Shown here piece by piece: positions 36,062 through 45,511 of a DNA stretch of 64,000 bases (its first letter is position 1; every line of letters begins with the position of its first letter). The stretch is from contig CAPI01000046.1 in assembly GCA_000333815.1 (NCBI GenBank), positions 1 to 64,000 on the forward strand, read 5' to 3'. This stretch comes from [Collinsella] massiliensis. Lineage in GTDB: Bacteria > Actinomycetota > Coriobacteriia > Coriobacteriales > Coriobacteriaceae. The notes under the pieces are model-generated. The model searched no databases and was not told where the DNA came from. It saw only the letters and a program-made list of their open reading frames with translations. Both the position numbers and the translations under genes were made by a program.

Positions 36062-37138
36062 CTCGTCGCCGAAGCTGATGCCGAGCGCCTTTGCCTCGCG
36101 CACGAGGTCGCTCTTGGGGTCGACGTACTTGAGCTTGCCGGCGACGTCGGCGAGCGGCACGCGCGTCATCTTGCGGTCCACCTGGGCGATCATGTAGCCG
36201 AACTTGCCCTCAAGGCAGCCGAGCGCCGCCTCGACGCCGCACTGCGTGGCGAAGATGCGGTCCTGGGCGTCGGGGATGCCGCCGCGCTGCGTGTGCCCGG
36301 GGATGGCCACGCGCGTCTCGCGCCCGGTGCGCGCCTCGATCTCCTTGGCGATGTCGTACACGATGGACGGGCTCGTGCGCGCGGCGACCTTCTTCTTGTA
36401 CTCCTTCTTGGAGAGGGCGGCGTCCTCCTTCGAGATGGCGCCCTCCGCGACGGCGAGGATGGTGAAGCGGCTGCCGGTCTGCATGCGCTTGTCGATCGTC
36501 GCGATGACGTTGTCCATGCTGTACGGGATCTCGGGGATGAGGATGACGTCCGCACCGCCCGCGACGCCCGCGTACAGGGGGATCCAGCCCACCTTGTGGC
36601 CCATGATCTCGATGACGAATACGCGGCCGTGGCTCGAGGCGGTGGTGTGGATGTCATCGATGCACTTCGTGGCGATCTCGACGGCGCTCGTGAAGCCGAA
36701 CGTCATCTCGGTGCCCCAGGTATCGTTGTCGATGGTCTTGGGCAGGGCGATGACGTTCAGGCCCTCCTGCGAAAGGCGGTTGGCGGTCTTGGTGGAGCCG
36801 TTTCCGCCCAGCATGAAGAGGCAGTCCAGATGCAGCTGCTTATAGGTCTTGATCATGGCAGGGACCTTCTCCACGCCGTCGGCCTCGGGCGTGTCGAGCA
36901 GCTTGAACGGGGTGCGGCTCGTGCCCAGGATGGTGCCGCCGCGCGTGAGGATGCCGCTGAAGTCGCGCGGGGTCATCTTGCGGTAGCGCCCGTAGATGAG
37001 GCCCTGGTAGCCGTCCTCGAACCCGTAGATCTCCAGTGATTCCTTGCTCTTGTTGAAGAGCGTCTTCACGATGCCGCGCATGGTCGCGTTGAGCGCCTGG
37101 CAGTCGCCGCCGCTCGTGAGCAATCCGATTCGAAGCAT
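36059..37138 (-). CDS. pfkA: 6-phosphofructokinase
   Basis: This 359-aa enzyme phosphorylates fructose-6-P in glycolysis. It shows SGGDCQALNATMRG, the substrate loop PKTIDNDTWGTEMTFGF and GHTQRGGIPDAQDR. The phosphate-donor motif is GGNGS with lysine in PKTIDND. Glycine at the E. coli position 104 fits ATP use, while the lysine is common in PPi-type and long ATP-type enzymes, so the donor cannot be fixed from sequence. AAGGGGG precedes ATG 37138 by 6 bases. The stop codon lies in a palindromic repeat. Confidence 0.92.
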   Translation of the reverse strand: MLRIGLLTSGGDCQALNATMRGIVKTLFNKSKESLEIYGFEDGYQGLIYGRYRKMTPRDFSGILTRGGTILGTSRTPFKLLDTPEADGVEKVPAMIKTYKQLHLDCLFMLGGNGSTKTANRLSQEGLNVIALPKTIDNDTWGTEMTFGFTSAVEIATKCIDDIHTTASSHGRVFVIEIMGHKVGWIPLYAGVAGGADVILIPEIPYSMDNVIATIDKRMQTGSRFTILAVAEGAISKEDAALSKKEYKKKVAARTSPSIVYDIAKEIEARTGRETRVAIPGHTQRGGIPDAQDRIFATQCGVEAALGCLEGKFGYMIAQVDRKMTRVPLADVAGKLKYVDPKSDLVREAKALGISFGDE

Positions 37139-37343
37139 GGGTATCCCCCTTTTCGCCGCCATGCAGAACTTGCGGCACCAGTGTACCGCTCTTGCCGCGT
37201 CGCGGTTTTGTGATGCGGGATGAAATGCGCCAAGTAATGCGGAGCGCGCCGGTGCGCGCGGCGGCGAAGAGGGGTCTGCGGGAGGTGCGCAGACCGATCC
37301 CGACCAGGGAAAAGCGCCTGCCGCGCCCGCCGCCCGTGCAGCC

Positions 37344-38309
37344 CTATGCGTCCTTCCAGAACTCCCGGATGAGCGCCTTGCGGTTCTCGAGGCCGGTCTT
37401 CTGCAGGATGTTGTGCACGTGCACCTTCACCGTGCTCAGGGAAAGGTGCAGCTCGGAGGCGATGTTCTGGTTGTCCTTGCCGCGCAGCACCTCGCGCATG
37501 ATCTCCTGCTCGCGCGGCGAGAGCTGGTGCCGGCGGCTGAAATAGGGGAGGTTGGCCTCGATGAACTCCTCCTGCGGCGCGCTGCTCTTCACCGGCGGGT
37601 TCTCGAAGCGCAGCGAGAGCGCCTTGAACGCGCTGCGGCACGCGGTGACCATGCAGCACAGCACGAGCGCGTTCTCGCAGTAGTTGCGCTCGGGCGCCAC
37701 GGCGCGCAGGTCCATGATGAACCCGCCCGCGCCCGCCACGAGGAAGTAAAGGGCATCCTCCACGACCACGCCCACCCCGAGCACCCAGAGCAGCAGGTAC
37801 AGGCCGGCGGAGCGCTTGAGCCGCGCCCGCTCGGACTCGTTTTTCTGCAGGAGGTACCGCACGCCCGCATAGATGAGCATCCAGAGCAGGAAGAGCGCCC
37901 GCATGGAGTAGAAGACGAAGCGCTCCAGGTTGTTCTCGGGCACGGCGACGAGCGCGGCGATGCTCAGGAGGCAGAAGACGACGCAGGGCACGAGCTTCAC
38001 CGCGCGCGGCACGCCGCCCAGGTACTCGCAGACGAGCAGCCAGAACGACGAGATGAACCCCACGCCGGAGACGAGCGTGGCCACGGAGCGCAGCGCGAGG
38101 TAGGTCCCGTTATCGCGCCAGGCGTGCCCCGCGGCGAGGATGTTGTCCTGGAACACCCAGGCGATGTCGAAGAAGTAGAAGAGGAAGCCCACCGCGGCGA
38201 TGAGCATGAGCTGCCTGCGCGAGACGAGGTAGGCCGAAAGGCAGGTGGCCGAGGTGAGGATCGACGAGAGGAGCATGAACAGCGTGAAGTGGAACACGAT
38301 GAAGTCCAT
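37344..38309 (-). CDS. Membrane LuxR-family regulator (7TM plus HTH)
   Basis: This 321-aa protein has about seven hydrophobic helices (residues about 5-240) followed by a C-terminal LuxR helix-turn-helix (LSPREQEIMREVLRGKDNQN, IASELHLSLSTVKVHVHNIL). Membrane-embedded LuxR regulators of this plan are abundant in Coriobacteriia and are thought to sense small molecules. It is divergent from an amino-acid antiporter/aminotransferase operon, a likely target. GGGGGCG precedes ATG 38309. Confidence 0.88.
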   Translation of the reverse strand: MDFIVFHFTLFMLLSSILTSATCLSAYLVSRRQLMLIAAVGFLFYFFDIAWVFQDNILAAGHAWRDNGTYLALRSVATLVSGVGFISSFWLLVCEYLGGVPRAVKLVPCVVFCLLSIAALVAVPENNLERFVFYSMRALFLLWMLIYAGVRYLLQKNESERARLKRSAGLYLLLWVLGVGVVVEDALYFLVAGAGGFIMDLRAVAPERNYCENALVLCCMVTACRSAFKALSLRFENPPVKSSAPQEEFIEANLPYFSRRHQLSPREQEIMREVLRGKDNQNIASELHLSLSTVKVHVHNILQKTGLENRKALIREFWKDA

Positions 38310-38800
38310 GGACGCCCCCAAATCGATGTACCGGGCGCGCTGCCTCGCGCCGTCTCGTCTCACCTTGCCGCGCACCGACGTCGCGCGGCAGCCCCGGTGT
38401 CCCCGCGTCACCCGCGATGCGACGCCTTCCATGGTACTCGACCGCGCCGCGGGCGCGCCGTGCTTCCCGGTGGACGGTCGCGGCCCGTCCTGCGCGCAGC
38501 CGCTCGCTTTACATCAGCTACCTGCGGTTTATTGCGGGTTTAGGCCGCCGTTTCCAATCGGTAAACCCAAGTTACGCCCCACGGTACACCCCGCTTAGCC
38601 CTAGCCGCCGCCTCGCGCCCCTCCGAATATGGCATCAAGAGGCGGAGGGCGGCGGTACCGTGCCCGCTCATCGGGGCTCGCGCTTCCCCCGAGCGCCCAT
38701 CCGCCTCTGAGCGCGTTGGTGAAATCCGGGTTGCGTCCGGCTGCGCGCCCGCCCAAGGGGGCGCGGCGACATGCGCGGCGGCGCGGGAAGGAGTTGCGAT
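38310..38800. promoter_or_regulatory. Long divergent regulatory region
   Basis: This 491-base gap has no credible ORF. GGGTTTA (38536-38542) and TAAACCC (38562-38568) form an inverted pair suitable for a LuxR-type dimer. AGAGGCGGA-GGGCG (38638-38651) pairs with CGCCC-A-TCCGCCTCT (about 38694-38708), a 14-bp stem with one bulge in the expected leader of the antiporter gene. The remainder is GC-rich without further recognised signals. Confidence 0.45.
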
Positions 38801-40258
38801 ATGGCGGAAACGACGGAGACGAGGCAGGAGGGTACGAAGGGTATCGGCCTCTTCGGCCTCATCGGCATGGTGGTGAGCTCGTGCATCGGCTCGGGCGCCT
38901 TCGCCATCTCGGGCCAGCTCGCGCAGGTGGCCGCCCCGGGCAGCGCGCTTGTGGCCTGGCTCATCGTGGGCCTGGGCTTCCTCATGCTCGCGCTCTCGCT
39001 CAACAATCTGGGTGCGAACCGCCCCGACCTACCGGGCATCTTCTCCTATGCGCAGGAGGGCTTCGGCCCCTTCGCGGGGTTCGTCTCGGGCTGGGGCTAC
39101 TGGCTCTCGGCGTGGCTCGGCAACGTGGCCTTCGCCACGATGATGATGTCCACGGTGGGCTACTTCTTCCCGGAGTTCCTCCCGGGCAACACCGTGCCGT
39201 GCATCGCCATCGCGTCGGTGGTGATGTGGCTGCTCACCATCTTCGTCATCCGCGGCGTGGAGAGCGCGTCGTTTTTGAACGCCATTGTCATGGTGTGCAA
39301 GGTCGTGTCGCTCGCGGTCTTCATCCTGTTCAGCCTCTTCTTGTTCAACGCCGGCATCTTCACTGCGGACTTCTGGGGCGCCGTGTATAACAACGCCGTC
39401 GCCGCCGGCACCGCCGGCCCGGACGCCGCGCCGCTCGGCGACGTGATCCAGCAGATCGTGAACTGCTTCATCATCATGTTCTGGGTGTTCGTGGGCATCG
39501 AGGGCGCCACCGTCATGTCGTCGCGCGCCGCCCGCAAGCGCGACGTGGGCAAGGCCACGGTCATCGGCCTCGCGTGCCTGCTCGCCATCTACATCGGTTG
39601 CTCGGTTTTGCCCTACGGCTACATGAGCTACACCGAGATCGCCACGCTCGACTACCCCGCCATGGTCTACATCTTCGAGGACATGGCGCCCGGCTGGGGC
39701 GGCGCGTTCATCTCCGTCGCCATCATCGTCTCCATCCTGGGCTCGTGGCTCTCGTTCACGATGCTGCCGGCCGAGACCACCTCGGAGATGGCGGAGGCGA
39801 AGCTCCTGCCCGCGTCGTGGGGCAAGCTCAACGCCAAGAACGCCCCGCAGCTGAGCCTCGTCGTGGTGGGCGCGTGCACGCAGGCCTTCCTCATCGTGCT
39901 GCTCGTGAGCGAGGACGCCTACGACTTCGCGTACTCCATGTGCACGGTGGCCATCGTCATCACCTGGGCGCTCGCAGCCGCCTACCAGGTCAAGTGGGCA
40001 CTCCAGAACAAGCGGCCGGCGCAGCTCGTCATCGGTGCCATCGCCACGGCCTTCCTGGTGGTGGGCGTGCTCTTCAACGGCTGGTCCTACCTGCTGCTCA
40101 CCTGCGTGGGCTACATCCCCGGCTTCGTGGTGTACGTGCAGGGGCGCCGTTCCGAGGGGCTCGCGTTGGGAGGCGCGGACAAGGCGGGCATCGTGGTCAT
40201 CACCTTGCTGGGCGTGCTGGCGCTCGTGCTGCTCGCCATGGGCATCATCACGCTGTAA
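38801..40258 (+). CDS. Amino acid antiporter (APC superfamily, ArcD-like)
   Basis: This 485-aa inner-membrane protein has about 12 hydrophobic helices. The N-terminal GMVVSSCIGSGAFAISGQLA and the inner EGATVMSSRA place it in the basic amino-acid/polyamine antiporter branch of the APC superfamily, such as the arginine-ornithine exchangers. GGAAGGAG lies 7 bases before ATG 38801. The aminotransferase follows by 15 bases, suggesting exchange of the substrate and product of that enzyme. Substrate identity is inferred. Confidence 0.85.
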   Translation: MAETTETRQEGTKGIGLFGLIGMVVSSCIGSGAFAISGQLAQVAAPGSALVAWLIVGLGFLMLALSLNNLGANRPDLPGIFSYAQEGFGPFAGFVSGWGYWLSAWLGNVAFATMMMSTVGYFFPEFLPGNTVPCIAIASVVMWLLTIFVIRGVESASFLNAIVMVCKVVSLAVFILFSLFLFNAGIFTADFWGAVYNNAVAAGTAGPDAAPLGDVIQQIVNCFIIMFWVFVGIEGATVMSSRAARKRDVGKATVIGLACLLAIYIGCSVLPYGYMSYTEIATLDYPAMVYIFEDMAPGWGGAFISVAIIVSILGSWLSFTMLPAETTSEMAEAKLLPASWGKLNAKNAPQLSLVVVGACTQAFLIVLLVSEDAYDFAYSMCTVAIVITWALAAAYQVKWALQNKRPAQLVIGAIATAFLVVGVLFNGWSYLLLTCVGYIPGFVVYVQGRRSEGLALGGADKAGIVVITLLGVLALVLLAMGIITL

Positions 40259-40273
40259 TACGAGGAGGAACAC

Positions 40274-41392
40274 ATGAACATCGCAACCATCGGCGTCGAG
40301 GACTGGCTCAACGTGCACGAGAAGAGCGCGACGGTGGATATCGCGCAGTCCACGATCGCCTCGCTCACCATGGACGAGATCCTGAAGCTCGACGGCACGG
40401 ACGGGCAGGGCTTCTACGAGCAGCTCGGCCGCGAGAAGATGAACTACGGCTGGATCGAGGGCTCGCCCGAGTTCAAGCAGGAGGTGGCTTCGCTCTACCA
40501 GAACGTGGAGCCCGAGAACATCCTGCAGACGAACGGCGCCACCGGCGCGAACCTGCTCGCGCTCATGACGCTCGTGGAGCCCGGCGACCACGTGATCGCC
40601 GAGTACCCCACCTACCAGCCGCTCTACGAGATCCCGCGCACGCTGGGCGCCGAGGTCGAGTACTGGCACATCCAGGAGGAGCTGGGCTGGCAGCCCGACA
40701 TCGCCGAGCTCGAGCGGCTCGTGCGGCCGAACACGAAGCTCATCTGCATCAACAACGCCTCGAACCCGCTCGGCACCGTGCTGCCGCGCGAGACGCTCGA
40801 GCAGATCGTGGAGATCGCGCGCTCCGTGGGCGCCTACGTGCTCTCGGACGAGGTGTACCTGCCGCTCGAGGACACGGACCGCTTCGTGTCCATGGCCGAC
40901 CTCTACGACCGCGCCGTGGTGACGAACTCCATCTCCAAGACGTATTCGGTGCCGGCGGCGCGCATCGGGTGGACGGTGTCGAATGCCGAGGTGGCCGACC
41001 GCATCCGCACGTACCGCGACTACACGCTCATCTGCGGCGGCATCTTCAACGACGCGCTCGCCGTGCATGTGCTCAAGAACCGCGAGCGCATCCTGGAGCG
41101 CAACCGTGCCATCGTGTTCGGGAACCGCGCCATCGCCCAGGCGTGGATCGACGCCGAGCCGCGCGTGCGCTGGGTGCCGCCGAAGGGTGTGTCGACCTCG
41201 TACATCCAGCTCGACATCCCCATGGATGACGAAGAGTTCTGCCTGAAGCTCCTGCGCGAGCGCGGCGTGCTGCTCGTGCCGGGCAGCCGCTTCGAGCTGC
41301 CGTGTGGCGCGCGGCTAGGCTACTGCGCGCAGGAGGAGACGCTGCGCGAGGGCCTGCGCCTGCTCTCCGAGGCGCTGCGCGAGTTCGACTAG
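40274..41392 (+). CDS. PLP-dependent class I/II aminotransferase-fold enzyme
   Basis: This 372-aa fold-type I PLP enzyme has the cofactor lysine in NSISKTYSVPAARIGW, NNASNPLGTVL and the anchor arginine region PGSRFELPCGARLGY. The overall pattern resembles aminotransferase-like enzymes acting on arginine-type substrates (for example capreomycidine synthase relatives), but that is a weak resemblance. Tight coupling to a basic amino-acid-type antiporter supports a substrate such as arginine or ornithine. GAGGAGG precedes the ATG. Confidence 0.82.
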   Translation: MNIATIGVEDWLNVHEKSATVDIAQSTIASLTMDEILKLDGTDGQGFYEQLGREKMNYGWIEGSPEFKQEVASLYQNVEPENILQTNGATGANLLALMTLVEPGDHVIAEYPTYQPLYEIPRTLGAEVEYWHIQEELGWQPDIAELERLVRPNTKLICINNASNPLGTVLPRETLEQIVEIARSVGAYVLSDEVYLPLEDTDRFVSMADLYDRAVVTNSISKTYSVPAARIGWTVSNAEVADRIRTYRDYTLICGGIFNDALAVHVLKNRERILERNRAIVFGNRAIAQAWIDAEPRVRWVPPKGVSTSYIQLDIPMDDEEFCLKLLRERGVLLVPGSRFELPCGARLGYCAQEETLREGLRLLSEALREFD

Positions 41393-41458
41393 GCGGACGT
41401 CGGGTGCGGCGGGGCGTGGTGGTGCGCTGCGTCCCGTAAGGTGCACGCTTGCATGAAG

Positions 41459-41500
41459 CGAGCCCGGTTCCCCTGCGTGCAGGAGGGGAGCCGGGCTCGT
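41459..41500. terminator. Bidirectional terminator between the aminotransferase and DXS-like genes
   Basis: CGAGCCCGGTTCCCCT pairs with AGGGGAGCCGGGCTCG, followed on the plus strand by TTTGCGTTTG. It separates the convergent aminotransferase and DXS-like genes. Confidence 0.75.
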
Positions 41501-41557
41501 TTGCGTTTGCGTTCGGAAGGGGCGGGCGGGGGCTCGCGGTTCGTGCGGCTTTGCGCG

Positions 41558-43399
41558 CTACCGCATGCCCAGGATGTCCGCGACGATGCCCTCGACGGTG
41601 ATGCCGCAGCTCGCCAGCAGCTCCTGCGGATCGAAGCGGTCGGGGAAGCCCCTGGGGATGCCGTAGCAGCGCGTGCGCACGTCGCTCGTCCCCAGGAAGC
41701 GCGCGACCTTCTCGCCCCAGCCGCCCTCGAGCACGCCGTCCTCGAGCGTGATGACCGTGCGGTGCCGCTCGGGCAGGACACGCAGGAACGCTTCGTCGAG
41801 CTCCGTGGCATAGCGCGGGTTCACGAGCGTCGGGCACAGGCCGTGCTCGGCCAGGGCGTCCGCCACCTGCTCGCCCAGGGTGAAGAAGCCGCCGAGCGCG
41901 AGGATGGCCACCTCGGAGCCCTCGCGGACGACCTGGTAGGCGGGCGTGTCGAAGGTCGCCGGCGCCGCGGGCGCGAGGTCGGGGCGCGAGGCGGGCGCGC
42001 CGACCGGCATGCGGATCACGACGGGGCGCTCGCGCTGGTCGAGCGACCAATCGAGCATCGCGAGGTACTCCTCGAGGCAGACGGGCGTGAGCACGCGGAG
42101 GTTCGGCAGGGCGCCGAGCATCGCGAGGTCGAAGTAGTTGAGGTGCGTCTCGGCGTTCGCCCCGAAGACGGAGGCGCCGATGTCGACGATCGTGGCGGGC
42201 GCGCTGTTGAGGCAGAGGTCGTGCCAGAGCTCGTCGTAGGCGCGCTGCAGGAAGGCGCCGTACGCACCGAAGACGGGGGTGGCGCCGCCCGCGGCGAGCG
42301 CGGCGGAGAAGGTGACCGCGTGCTCCTCGGCGATGCCGACGTCCACGAACTGCGCCCCGGCCTGCGCGCGGCGCTCGGGGGTGAATCCGAGCACGTAGGG
42401 CATGCCGGCGGTGATGGCCACCACGCGCGGGTCGCGCGCCATGCGCTCGAGGAGGTGGCGGGCCGTGATGTCGGCATAGCCGTCGCGCGGCACGTCGCCG
42501 CTGATGAGCTTGCGCTTCTCGCCGGTCTTAAGGTCGAAGGGACCCACGTGGTGCCAGAGCTCGGGCGCGCGCTCGGCGGGTCCGTACCCGGCGCCCTTCG
42601 TGGTGTGGATGTGGAGCACCACGGGGCGGTCGGTGCCGCGCAGCTCCTCGAGGGCGCCGACGAGCGCGGTGACGTCGTTGCCCTCCTCGAGGTAGCGGTA
42701 GGCGAAGCCCATGGCGCGGAAGATGTTCGACGGGGTGGCGCCGCGCGTGGCGCGCAGCTCCGCGAGGGCGCCGTAGATGCCGCCGTGGTTCTCGGCGATG
42801 GACTGGTCGTTGTCGTTCACGACGATGATGAGGCCGCTCTTCAGGTCGGCGGCGTTGTCGAGGCCCTCGAAGGCGAGGCCGCCGGAGAGCGACCCGTCGC
42901 CGATGACGGCAACCACGTCGTGGTGCCCGCCCGCGAGGTCGCGCGCCGTGGCGAGGCCGCACGCGAGGCTGAGCGAGGTCGAGGTGTGGCCGATGGAGAA
43001 GAGGTCGTGCTCGGACTCGCGCGGGCTCAGGAAGCCGGACACCTCGCCGAAGTGGTCGGGGTCGAGGTAGGCCGCCGCGCGCCCGGTGAGCGCTTTGTGG
43101 GCGTAGCACTGGTGCGAGACGTCGAGGACGATCTTATCGCGGGGGGAGTCGAAGACGCGGTGCAGGGCGACGGTGAGCTCGATGACGCCGAGGTTGGGGG
43201 CGAGGTGCCCGCCGGCCGCCGCGGAGTTCTCCAGGATGGCCTGACGCAGCTCATCGCAGAGAAGGGGCAGGTCGGAGGCAGCGAGTGCCTTGACGTCCTG
43301 CGGCGAGGAGATATGTTCGAGAAGCCTGCTGCGCACGTCGCTCCTGGGTGTCGTCGCCCGGGCGCCCCGTGCGCCCAGATTGAACAACCAGTTTCTCAT
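41558..43399 (-). CDS. dxs: 1-deoxy-D-xylulose-5-phosphate synthase-like enzyme
   Basis: This 613-aa transketolase-family enzyme would condense pyruvate and glyceraldehyde-3-P for isoprenoid synthesis. The TPP site is AVIGDGSLSGGLAFEGLDNA with VVNDND, and GGHLAPNLGVIELTVAL and DVSHQCYAHKALTGR match DXS. The canonical DRAGLVGADGPTHHG motif of the central domain is replaced by DIGASVFGANAETHLNYFD, losing the arginine and one histidine that bind substrate in characterised DXS. This fits a divergent DXS clade or another acyloin-forming activity. Confidence 0.78.
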   Translation of the reverse strand: MRNWLFNLGARGARATTPRSDVRSRLLEHISSPQDVKALAASDLPLLCDELRQAILENSAAAGGHLAPNLGVIELTVALHRVFDSPRDKIVLDVSHQCYAHKALTGRAAAYLDPDHFGEVSGFLSPRESEHDLFSIGHTSTSLSLACGLATARDLAGGHHDVVAVIGDGSLSGGLAFEGLDNAADLKSGLIIVVNDNDQSIAENHGGIYGALAELRATRGATPSNIFRAMGFAYRYLEEGNDVTALVGALEELRGTDRPVVLHIHTTKGAGYGPAERAPELWHHVGPFDLKTGEKRKLISGDVPRDGYADITARHLLERMARDPRVVAITAGMPYVLGFTPERRAQAGAQFVDVGIAEEHAVTFSAALAAGGATPVFGAYGAFLQRAYDELWHDLCLNSAPATIVDIGASVFGANAETHLNYFDLAMLGALPNLRVLTPVCLEEYLAMLDWSLDQRERPVVIRMPVGAPASRPDLAPAAPATFDTPAYQVVREGSEVAILALGGFFTLGEQVADALAEHGLCPTLVNPRYATELDEAFLRVLPERHRTVITLEDGVLEGGWGEKVARFLGTSDVRTRCYGIPRGFPDRFDPQELLASCGITVEGIVADILGMR

Positions 43400-43478
43400 A
43401 TTCCCGCGCCCGAAATGTGTATGCTCTGCGATGCCGGGCGAACGGTTCCGCGAGCGGCGCGGAATGGGTTGGTCGGGG

Positions 43479-43587
43479 GGGTTGGTTGGGGACGTGTTCC
43501 TTTCAACCCATTTTCAACCCATCGGGGAGGACGCGGCGGTTAAGCTGTCTGAAAATGGGTTGAAAGGAACACGTCCCCAACCAACCC
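43479..43587. repeat. 38-bp perfect inverted repeat, GGGGACGTGTTC family
   Basis: Arm GGGTTGGTTGGGGACGTGTT... (43479-43516) is exactly complementary over 38 bases to 43550-43587, around a 33-nt centre. It sits between the convergent ends/starts of the histidine kinase and DXS-like genes, 9 bases from the kinase stop codon. One arm recurs upstream of asd. Confidence 0.92.
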
Positions 43588-43596
43588 ATTCGGCAG

Positions 43597-44487
43597 CTAG
43601 GCGGTCGGGAAGGTGAGCTCGATGGCGAGGGCTCCTGGGTCGAGGTGCGCGCGTATCTCGCCGTGCATGGCGCGGACGAGGTTCGCGGCGATGGCGAGCC
43701 CAAGGCCGCTGCCGGCGGCGCCGCGCGCGGAATCGGCCTGGTAGAAGCGGTCGAAGAGCCGATCGACGTCGATGTGCGCACCCGGATCGACGGGATTTTC
43801 GAACACGATGCACGCCGTTTCGCCCTCCGCGTGCACGCGGATGCGCGGCGCGCCCGTCCCGTGGCGGACGGCGTTCGTGACGAGGTTGTCGAAGACGCGT
43901 GCGAGGGCGTCGCCGTTCGCGAGGACGGTCACCGCATCCGGGCAGGCGACCTCGGGCTCCCAGCCCTTCGCCTCGAGCTCGGGATAGTGGGCGAGGAGCG
44001 CCTGCTCGATCGCGGAGCGCGCGTCCACCCGCTCGGGCGCGGGCGCGAGGTCGGGATCGGTCGACTTCGTGTACGCGAAGAGCTCGTCGAGGAGCTCGGA
44101 GGTGCTGTCGATGCGGGCGGCGGCTGCCTCGAGGTGCCGGTCGCGCACGGTGGCATCGCGCTCGTCGCGCGCGAGCTGCAGGTAGCCCTTGGCGCCCGTG
44201 AGCGGCGTGCGGATGTCGTGCGAGAGGGCGGAGAGGTCGCGCTGGAATTCCTCCTGGCTGCGGAGCGCCGCGATGCGCTCGCGCGATGCCTGGTCGAGCC
44301 CCGCGTTCACCGCCTCAGCGAGCTCGCGCAGGCCGGGCGCCGGGGTGCCGGACGTCACGCGTGCGTTGCTGTGGGCGTCGCGCGTGCGCAGGAATCGGGC
44401 GATGCGCTTGAGCTCGGTCGCATAGGCGGCGACGGCGATGAGGGCGCCCAGGCAGATCCCGAGCACGAGCATGGCGGCGACAAGCAT
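43597..44487 (-). CDS. Sensor histidine kinase
   Basis: This 296-aa kinase has a single N-terminal TM helix (MLVLGICLGALIAVAAYA), a short linker, a HisKA domain with His90 in LSALSHDIRTPLTG, and an HATPase domain with N-box DNLVTNAVRHG and GSGLGLAIA. It lacks an extracytoplasmic sensor, like BceS/LiaS-type kinases that sense through a partner ABC transporter. GAGGAAGG supports ATG 44487 over the upstream ATG 44532. It is the last gene of an operon starting with a response regulator. Confidence 0.9.
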   Translation of the reverse strand: MLVAAMLVLGICLGALIAVAAYATELKRIARFLRTRDAHSNARVTSGTPAPGLRELAEAVNAGLDQASRERIAALRSQEEFQRDLSALSHDIRTPLTGAKGYLQLARDERDATVRDRHLEAAAARIDSTSELLDELFAYTKSTDPDLAPAPERVDARSAIEQALLAHYPELEAKGWEPEVACPDAVTVLANGDALARVFDNLVTNAVRHGTGAPRIRVHAEGETACIVFENPVDPGAHIDVDRLFDRFYQADSARGAAGSGLGLAIAANLVRAMHGEIRAHLDPGALAIELTFPTA

Positions 44488-44559
44488 GGAAACCTTCCTC
44501 GAACGGGGGGGTGGCAACCTGGCCTTCGGCATCAGGGTACCACCCCGGGGTGCGACGGG

Positions 44560-45420
44560 TTAGATGTCGCGCGCGCGGCAGATGGCGAGCACGACCGCGC
44601 TGGCCGCGGCGATCCACAGCGCGGGTGCGAGGATGGCCTGCGTGAGGCCCGTGCCTGGCAGTGCGGCGCCGAGTTCGCCCCAGCCCGCGGCCATCGCCTG
44701 CGCGCCACCGTTGCACAGCCACGTCTCGAGGTTCGACGGCATCCAGCACGCGAACTCGCGGAGGACGTCCGAGATGCCCATGAGGCCGGGCGCGTACCCC
44801 TGGATGAGGCCGGCGATGAGCGAGAGGCCATCGGGCACGAGCGATCCGGCGATGCAGAACGCGACGATGTAGCTCAGGGGCACGATGCGCGTGGCGTAGG
44901 CGACGATGAGCGAGATGACGGCGAGCGCCCAGGCGTTCAGGCAGATCGCGACCGCCCAGCCGAGGAACGCGAGCGGCGCGTCCATCGCGGCGAAGCGCGT
45001 GTCCACCGCAAGTCCGAGCACGACCGTCAGGAGGCTGAGCGAGCAGAACACGATGACGGTCACGATGCCGGCGAACACGATGCGCTCGGCGAAATACGAA
45101 AGGCGCCCCGCGCGTGCGGAGACGAGGGTGCGCGCGAAGCCGTCCTTGAAGTCGGCGAGGACGTGCTCGACCACGAAGAAGCAGACGAAGAGCGGGAAGA
45201 TGCCGCTCATCATGTCGCCGATCATGGCGCTCGGCGAGGAGAACGTCGTGAGGCTGGTGATCGCGCCGGTCGAGAAGTCGAAGCCGCCGGCGATCATCCA
45301 GAAGACGAGGTAGATGAGAACGTAGAAAACCGCGCACACAGCGAGGTACTGCCAGAGGCTGCCGCGCAGGCCGCGCGGGCGGGTGATGCGGTAGAGGTCG
45401 GCTTTCAGAAGGTTGAGCAT
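44560..45420 (-). CDS. ABC-2-type permease
   Basis: This 286-aa protein has about six hydrophobic helices and the pattern of ABC-2 permeases of lantibiotic-immunity/bacitracin-type exporters (MLNLLKADLYRITRPRGLRG at the N-terminus). It partners the ATPase encoded upstream (45589-46617). GAGAGGAG precedes ATG 45420. The two-component system in the same operon suggests a drug- or peptide-sensing and export module. Confidence 0.85.
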   Translation of the reverse strand: MLNLLKADLYRITRPRGLRGSLWQYLAVCAVFYVLIYLVFWMIAGGFDFSTGAITSLTTFSSPSAMIGDMMSGIFPLFVCFFVVEHVLADFKDGFARTLVSARAGRLSYFAERIVFAGIVTVIVFCSLSLLTVVLGLAVDTRFAAMDAPLAFLGWAVAICLNAWALAVISLIVAYATRIVPLSYIVAFCIAGSLVPDGLSLIAGLIQGYAPGLMGISDVLREFACWMPSNLETWLCNGGAQAMAAGWGELGAALPGTGLTQAILAPALWIAAASAVVLAICRARDI

Positions 45421-45511
45421 TGCGAGCTCCTCTCAAGCTGCCTGCGGGGAGTCCCGCAGGGGGAGTTTCGATGGTTGGGGACGGTTCGGGCGTCGTTCAG
45501 ATGCGCGCGGC

